A DNA stretch of 64,000 nt, from assembly GCA_022508805.1 (NCBI GenBank), contig JAFLUM010000001.1, positions 118,693 through 182,692 of the forward strand. Reading direction: 5' to 3'. Under the pieces are notes generated by a model. The model searched no databases. It was not told the DNA's origin and saw nothing but the letters and a program-made list of their open reading frames with translations. Shown piece after piece: positions 59,758-64,000 of the stretch. How positions within the stretch are numbered: position 1 is the stretch's first letter; each line of letters opens with the position of its first letter. The translations under genes were made by a program, and so were the position numbers. The stretch comes from Oscillospiraceae bacterium. Its GTDB lineage: Bacteria; Bacillota; Clostridia; Oscillospirales; Acutalibacteraceae.

Positions 59758-60007
59758 TTGTAATCACGTTCGAATAAGCCGTTTTTACGCTCACGCCGTC
59801 AAGCCTGCCGATTTTCCCCGAAAGGGCGGACAGCGTATCCTGCGGAGCGTCGATGGCTATGCTAATAATATGAATATTTTTTTCCCTATAGGGAATTCCC
59901 ATTCGCCCGATTATAAATTTACCGTAATCGTGCAAAATTCCGTTTAGCCGCTCAATTGACGAGATGTTTTCAACAATTATGCCCATCACGGCAACTCGAG
60001 TCTCCAT
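59750..60007 (-). CDS. TM1266-type iron-only hydrogenase system regulator
   Basis: About 85 residues. ACT-like small protein with RVAVMGIIVENISSIERLNGIL and KNIHIISIAIDAPQDTLSALSGKIGRL, matching the TM1266 family that accompanies hydrogenase maturation genes. ATG at 60007 follows GGGGG. First gene of the hyd operon. No DNA-binding domain is visible, so a regulatory role is by family only. Confidence 0.85.
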   Translation of the reverse strand: METRVAVMGIIVENISSIERLNGILHDYGKFIIGRMGIPYREKNIHIISIAIDAPQDTLSALSGKIGRLDGVSVKTAYSNVITNG

Positions 60008-60152
60008 TTTATACCCCCATAAAAAAATTGCCATACCTGAAGAAAGGTACGACAAGTGCAAACGGACACAAATTGCCCGTAATCTTTAAATATGTCGCCT
60101 TTCCATCAGATCGAATTTATTTCAATTCGCATCTTCTTGTCAGGTCGGTTAT

Positions 60153-60181
60153 ATTATATTCTTTTATTTGTCCAAAGTCAA
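60153..60181 (-). promoter_or_regulatory. Promoter of the hyd maturation operon
   Basis: On the minus strand, TTGACT (60176-60181), 17 bases, TATAAT (60153-60158). The leader to the first start codon is about 140 bases and includes a weak stem GTACCT/AGGTAT followed by TTTTTTT near 60020-60040. Confidence 0.75.
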
Positions 60182-60205
60182 TAAATATAGTGATGAACAT
60201 ATTTC

Positions 60206-60345
60206 CACTCCCTCTTTTTAGGAGGGAATATGTTATCTTGTAGGGGCGGGTGCCCACACCCGCCCGTGAGTTACTGATAAAATTTAATCGTGCTGCGGGA
60301 CGATGAGGGCATCGTCCCCTACGACTCCCCATCAAGGGGGGGAGG
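60206..60345. repeat. Interspersed repeat, copy B (core 60236-60327)
   Basis: The core is 92% identical to 35395-35486 by direct comparison. Here both hairpins are perfect: GGGCGGGTG-CCCA-CACCCGCCC and GGGACGATG-AGGG-CATCGTCCC, joined by a TGATAAAATTTAATC bridge. Flanked by CTCCCTC/GAGGGA words. The 420 bases between the hyd operon and spoVAD hold no gene apart from this and the hyd promoter. Confidence 0.85.
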
Positions 60346-60428
60346 TTTAAAAATTGATTTAAATATTTATGAATTTTTGCATTTCAAGCGGTAAAAATAT
60401 GAAAGAAAATATTGTATGAAAGGTCGCG

Positions 60429-61457
60429 ATGATTATGGCTATACGCCAAGGAAGATATACGTTGCTGCTGCCGACGATGCCCTCAATTCACGGCAGCGGA
60501 GCAGTCGTGGGCAAGACTGAGGGCGAAGGACCGTTGGCGGCAGAATTTGACTATATTTATGCGGACGATACCATCGGCGGATGCCCGTCGTGGGAAAAGG
60601 CGGAAAGCACACTGCACCGTGAAGCGGTCATCCGTGCTATTTCAAAGGCGGATATGTCACCGCAGGACATCGACCTTATTATGGCGGGCGACCTGCTGGA
60701 CCAGTGCATTGGAACATCCTTCGGAATAAGAGAGCTGGAAATGCCCTTTTTGGGAATGTTCGGCGCTTGTTCAACAATGGCTCTTTCTATGGCGCTTGCC
60801 TCGGTTTTAGTGGATACGGGAGCTGTTTGCAACGCCGTTGCATCCACCTCATCGCATTTTGCATCTGCCGAACGGCAGTTCCGACTTCCGCTGGAATACG
60901 GCGGACAGCGTCCGCAATCGGCTCAACGCACAGCCACGGCGGCAGGAGCGGCAGTAATTGCCCCCCACAAGCAGGGAACGCCGTGTATCGAAGCCGCAAT
61001 TTTCGGCAAAATTAAGGATTTAGGCATAAAAGACACCAACAATATGGGTGCTGCGATGGCGCCTGCGGCGGCGAGCACCATAGCCGACTTTTTGCACGAC
61101 ACGGGCACAAAGCCCGAAGACTACGATTTGATTTTAACAGGAGATTTGAGCAAGGTCGGCACGGATCTGCTATTGGAACTGCTCGTAAAAGACGAAGGCA
61201 TTGACATTTCGTCGGTACACGCTGACTGCGGACTGATGATATACGACTTAGAGCAACAGGATGTTCACGCGGGCGGTTCAGGCTGCGGTTGCAGCGGCTC
61301 AGTAGTAAATTCGTATATTATGAACAGGCTTAAAAATCACGAACTCAACCGTGTGTTATTCGTTGGAACAGGCGCACTTCTGTCTCCCACCTCCAGCTTA
61401 CAGGGTGAGAGCATACCCGCCATCGCTCACGGCGTACTTTTGACATCGGGAAATTAA
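60429..61457 (+). CDS. spoVAD: Stage V sporulation protein AD
   Basis: Protein of 342 residues of the SpoVAD family, a thiolase-like protein that binds dipicolinic acid during its uptake into the forespore. Visible segments: FDYIYADDTIGGCPSWEKAE, IMAGDLLDQCIGTSFGIREL, GMFGACSTMALSMALASVLV, STSSHFASAERQFRLP and CGLMIYDLEQQDVHAGGSGC. It is normally part of spoVAC-AD-AE, but neither neighbour is here. ATG at 60429 has GAAAGG just upstream. Confidence 0.94.
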   Translation: MIMAIRQGRYTLLLPTMPSIHGSGAVVGKTEGEGPLAAEFDYIYADDTIGGCPSWEKAESTLHREAVIRAISKADMSPQDIDLIMAGDLLDQCIGTSFGIRELEMPFLGMFGACSTMALSMALASVLVDTGAVCNAVASTSSHFASAERQFRLPLEYGGQRPQSAQRTATAAGAAVIAPHKQGTPCIEAAIFGKIKDLGIKDTNNMGAAMAPAAASTIADFLHDTGTKPEDYDLILTGDLSKVGTDLLLELLVKDEGIDISSVHADCGLMIYDLEQQDVHAGGSGCGCSGSVVNSYIMNRLKNHELNRVLFVGTGALLSPTSSLQGESIPAIAHGVLLTSGN

Positions 61458-61503
61458 AAAAGGAGCTTTAAAACGGTTATAGGCCGCTTACGTGCAAAAT
61501 ATT

Positions 61504-61656
61504 ATGTTAAATGAGATAAATACAATATTTAAAATGTCACAGGTATTAAAAATTCTTTCTCTTTTGAGAGCGGCATTGACGGTTGGTATAATAGGCTATA
61601 CCGCTTTCAAAATATATGCAATGATGCGTGGACAGAGCGACAATGAGCTTGCGTAA
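61504..61656 (+). CDS. Predicted 50-residue single-helix protein
   Basis: An open frame of 50 codons shortly after spoVAD: MLNEINTIFKMS, then a hydrophobic stretch VLKILSLLRAALTVGIIGYT and a basic then acidic tail (AMMRGQSDNELA). It could be a small membrane protein co-expressed with spoVAD. No good ribosome binding site is seen (an in-frame GTG at 61492 is an alternative), so it may be spurious. Confidence 0.4.
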   Translation: MLNEINTIFKMSQVLKILSLLRAALTVGIIGYTAFKIYAMMRGQSDNELA

Positions 61657-61664
61657 AAATAACG

Positions 61665-61830
61665 CTCCCCCTTTGAGGGAGCTGGCAAAGCGTTAGCTTT
61701 GACTGAGGGAGTGACAGTCTGCTAAAAAATAAATCTACTAAAACCCATCAATTTTTTTACTCCCCATGTCACTCCGTGACAGCTTGCTTATTATTATACA
61801 GGCAGTCGCTGTGCAACATCTAACATCTAA
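61665..61830. repeat. Interspersed CTCCCTC/GAGGGAG repeat
   Basis: Contains CTCCCCCTTTGAGGGAGCTG, CAAAGCGTTAGCTTTG and TGACTGAGGGAGTGACAGTC, then ATGTCACTCCGTGACAGC, and ends ACATCTAACATCTAAAAAA. These words recur at 4530-4606, 35335-35550 and 38755-38815. Palindromic and non-coding. Confidence 0.65.
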
Positions 61831-61852
61831 AAAAGGCGGGCAAAAGCCCGCC
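61829..61852 (-). terminator. Terminator of the surface-protein genes
   Basis: On the minus strand, GGCGGGC-TTTT-GCCCGCC followed by TTTTTT. Confidence 0.92.
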
Positions 61853-61878
61853 TAATTTATAAATTGCTGTTGATAAAA

Positions 61879-62883
61879 TCAGCCTTCTGTTTGCTCCTCG
61901 TCATCCTTTTTGCGTTTGAACACAAGAAGCAATATGAAGAACATACTGATAACCATCACACCTGCCGAAATCTCGGGATGAGCGGCTACAAGAGCGCCCA
62001 AGTTGGGAAGATTACCGGGAGTGCTCGGTTTTGGCTCTTCTTTAGGACCGCCGACCGCTACATGCGTACCGGTATTGCCCCTATCCGAGCTGCCGTATCC
62101 GCCTTCGGGCGGAGTATTGGGATCGGTCAAGCTGGGGTCAATGTCGGGAATTCCGTCACCGTTTTCGTCAGCGATAATGAAGTCAAGATAGATCCTATCG
62201 GTTCCCGTGGGAACATAAACGATCTGTGTACCGTCGGGAAGAGTCACAACGGTGACCTCATCATATTCGTCGGACTCAACGATAGTGAATTCGCATGTTC
62301 CGAGCAGTTCGCCGTCCTTTGAAATAGTAACGACATGGTGACCTTCGGACATATCTTCAAGGTAGTATCTGCCGTCCTCATCAGTTTCGGCAGTGTACTC
62401 GCCAAAGTCGAACTCTAAGTCGGCTCCTTCTATGGGTTCATCACCGAGGTAAACAGTACCTTCCATATCCGTCTTGAAGCAATCATCGTTCGGGTCGGAA
62501 GCACAATCCTCAAAGCTGAACTCAATGTAGATGTCCTCAACTACATTTTCAAGCTTGAGTGTACCGTTATAGAACTGTTCGGTAACGTCCACGCCGTTTA
62601 TCACGATTTTTTCGATGTGATATCCGTTTCTACAGATAACATCAAGGTCGATTTCACCAAATCTGTCAACATCTATCTCCGTTCCGCTGGGTACGTACTT
62701 ACCGTTGAGCATTACATAACCGCCCTCGTTATATACGACTTTGATTATGTGACCTGAAGGTACTGAAGTCGAGATAGTCATACCTGCTCCCGTATTTTCA
62801 GTAGTAAGCTCCTCGCAGAAGCCTGAGATACTCATTGTCAGCATCAATACAGCCGCCAATGCAAAGCATAAAAACTTTTTCAA
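61879..62883 (-). CDS. Secreted, membrane-anchored surface protein
   Basis: Protein of 334 residues. Signal peptide KFLCFALAAVLMLTMSISGFC; an InlB-like or beta-repeat segment (VVYNEGGYVMLNGKYVPSGT, IDVDRFGEIDLDVICRNGYH); a carboxypeptidase-regulatory-like beta-sandwich near 140-200 (GTVYLGDEPIEGADLEFDFG); a calcium-site-like acidic stretch DENGDGIPDIDPSLTDPNT; a proline-rich linker (KEEPKPSTPGNLPNLG) and a C-terminal helix ISAGVMVISMFFILLLVF with a KRKK tail. The LPNLG just before the helix might be a divergent sortase signal. The start is TTG at 62883 with GGGGTGA upstream. Confidence 0.78.
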   Translation of the reverse strand: MKKFLCFALAAVLMLTMSISGFCEELTTENTGAGMTISTSVPSGHIIKVVYNEGGYVMLNGKYVPSGTEIDVDRFGEIDLDVICRNGYHIEKIVINGVDVTEQFYNGTLKLENVVEDIYIEFSFEDCASDPNDDCFKTDMEGTVYLGDEPIEGADLEFDFGEYTAETDEDGRYYLEDMSEGHHVVTISKDGELLGTCEFTIVESDEYDEVTVVTLPDGTQIVYVPTGTDRIYLDFIIADENGDGIPDIDPSLTDPNTPPEGGYGSSDRGNTGTHVAVGGPKEEPKPSTPGNLPNLGALVAAHPEISAGVMVISMFFILLLVFKRKKDDEEQTEG

Positions 62884-62933
62884 TGTGAAATCACCCCTTT
62901 TCTAAAGGTTTTATTTTATAAAGAGGAGAATAC

Positions 62934-63455
62934 TTACGGTGCAATTGATGCCGGCACATATGAAACAGTGTAGGTCAAGTGAGCCCTGTACACTGCAATG
63001 GGAACTCCTGTCCAGTTGGGAACTCGCACGGTTACAGACTCTGCAGGCAAAAGCACATTATTGATCTTGTCAGTAGCTTCAACGGTAAAGGTCTGCTCTT
63101 TAAATCCACTGACCTTTTCGTAGGCGAACTTGTTGGTGTTATCGGTATCGCTGTAAAGATAACCGTCGCCTGTAACATTAACCTTAACCTTGCCGCCAAG
63201 ATCGGGCTGCATAGTCACAGTATAATTCATATTATAAGTAGTGACGGTGTCACCCCAAGTGATCTGCTTATCGGCAGGAATGGTGACCGTGTAGGACACG
63301 TCCTCAGCTTCAACAAGAGTATAGACCTCTGTTTTGCCGGTTTGAGGCTCAGAATCTTTAGTGATCACGTTTGAAGCCTCATCAGCCGCAAATACCGATA
63401 TTCCGCAAGTGACAAGCATAAGAGCCGCCAAAATCGCAGAAATTAGTTTTTTCAT
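62934..63455 (-). CDS. Secreted protein, paralogue of its upstream neighbour
   Basis: About 173 residues with signal peptide KKLISAILAALMLVTCGISVFA. The mature part is a likely beta-sandwich: YTVTIPADKQITWGDTVTTY and the C-terminal VPIAVYRAHLTYTVSYV. The same elements occur in the next gene (VQIPADVALTWGQAGTANMS, QPIGVYSVTLTYTVDV), so the two are tandem paralogues. ATG at 63455 follows GGGGG. The function is unknown; a surface or fibre role is a guess. Confidence 0.72.
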   Translation of the reverse strand: MKKLISAILAALMLVTCGISVFAADEASNVITKDSEPQTGKTEVYTLVEAEDVSYTVTIPADKQITWGDTVTTYNMNYTVTMQPDLGGKVKVNVTGDGYLYSDTDNTNKFAYEKVSGFKEQTFTVEATDKINNVLLPAESVTVRVPNWTGVPIAVYRAHLTYTVSYVPASIAP

Positions 63456-63483
63456 CAATTATTCCCCCGTATTACGCGGTTAA

Positions 63484-64000
63484 TTAGTCAGCAGGAGCAG
63501 CAGTAACGTCAACAGTGTAAGTAAGAGTTACGCTATATACGCCGATAGGCTGACCTGCGAAAGCAGAAGCTTCAACAGCGATGGAAACAGCAGCTGTTTC
63601 ATCCCAAGTTGTTACAGCATCAGCGCTTGTACCTACACCGTTAACTGCACCGAATGATTTTGCAGTATTCAAACCGGTTCCGGTATAAGCGATTGAACCT
63701 GTACCGCCGTTCTTAGGCTGAAGAGAAGTAGCGCTGGGAGCAACGGTAACAGACATTGTTGCACCATCTTTAAGCTGAGAAGCAACTTTGTAGCTCATAT
63801 TTGCGGTACCAGCCTGACCCCAAGTAAGTGCTACGTCAGCGGGGATCTGAACTACCCACCACTCTGTACCTTCGGTGGTGTAAACGTCTGCTGTGGCGGT
63901 TTGCTGTGTTGTTGTGCCGTTGCCTTTAACATTCTGTACATCTGTAGCAGCAAAAGCGGAAAGTCCGAGAGTTGCAAGCATTGCAACTGCAAGTAATAAA
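63484..64000 (-). CDS. Secreted protein, 5' end outside window
   Basis: At least 172 residues; the frame is still open at the window edge. The edge translates LLLAVAMLATLGLSAFAATD, the end of a signal peptide, so the true start lies just beyond 64000; a methionine at 63981 is within the signal peptide. Mature protein is threonine- and alanine-rich with the same IPADxxxTWG and GVYxVTLTYTV motifs as the gene downstream. No enzyme motif is visible. Confidence 0.72.
   Translation of the reverse strand, partial: LLLAVAMLATLGLSAFAATDVQNVKGNGTTTQQTATADVYTTEGTEWWVVQIPADVALTWGQAGTANMSYKVASQLKDGATMSVTVAPSATSLQPKNGGTGSIAYTGTGLNTAKSFGAVNGVGTSADAVTTWDETAAVSIAVEASAFAGQPIGVYSVTLTYTVDVTAAPAD

Noticed and set aside
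60350..60428. Forespore sigma-G promoter before spoVAD
   Set aside because: TGAAT-like and AT-rich words are present, but no pair with correct spacing to the published consensus was convincing.

Overview
The window looks like chromosome from an anaerobic, Gram-positive, probably spore-forming gut member of the Bacillota (class Clostridia, possibly Oscillospirales). The grounds are a PolC-type DNA polymerase III, a T-box leader upstream of leuA, an orphan spoVAD, an [FeFe]-hydrogenase maturation operon (hydE, hydG, hydF), a K+-dependent-type membrane pyrophosphatase, a BlaI/BlaR1-type pair, and the classical pyrH-frr-uppS-cdsA-dxr-rseP-ispG-polC block. I cannot name the species. Most genes lie on the minus strand. 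I saw no rRNA, tRNA, CRISPR array or insertion-sequence transposase.

Layout. 1-4.4 kb: 5' part of a PotA-like ABC ATPase, a divergent GDPD, a lipid kinase, nrdR with its own NrdR-box-like site, a TIM-barrel isomerase and a small membrane protein. 4.6-13.8 kb: a myo-inositol catabolic operon, transcribed iolJ-iolC-(SanA-like)-iolB-iolD-iolE-iolA-iolG from a recognisable promoter at 13743-13771; two long imperfect hairpins fill two of its intercistronic gaps. 13.8-15.3 kb: two membrane proteins (DUF5058 type plus partner). 15.3-19.4 kb: leucine operon (T-box, leuA, leuB, HAD phosphatase). 19.4-21.4 kb: an AT-rich cassette of three zinc-site proteins divergent from an XRE repressor, with mirrored operators inside the promoter. 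21.4-24 kb: pepD and pepT. 24-27.8 kb: hexuronate operon uxuA-uxuB-kdgK-eda. 27.8-35.2 kb: a phosphatase, a second XRE protein, then rlmB - degenerate P-type ATPase - MgtC-family protein - trmN6 - rsmI. 35.2-40.3 kb: hppA, a canonical GDPD and a membrane-anchored M20 peptidase. 40.3-50.4 kb: the polC-to-pyrH block; the PolC lacks its usual inserted exonuclease domain. 50.5-56 kb: NahK-like kinase, GPH-type sugar symporter, Nim-like flavoprotein and a BlaI/BlaR-like system whose sensor has no penicillin-binding domain. 56-60 kb: hydrogenase maturation operon. 60.4-64 kb: spoVAD, a micro-ORF, and three secreted or anchored surface proteins, two of which are paralogous.

How the parts fit: the organism appears to ferment inositol and hexuronates, to handle H2 through an [FeFe] hydrogenase encoded elsewhere, and to use pyrophosphate to energise its membrane. 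The most unusual elements are a P-type-ATPase-like protein that has lost the phosphorylation and hinge motifs and sits next to an MgtC-family gene, an exonuclease-less PolC, the zinc-ribbon/XRE cassette with operators embedded in its promoter, the Bla-like regulator with paired palindromes and a non-PBP sensor, and families of palindromic interspersed repeats.
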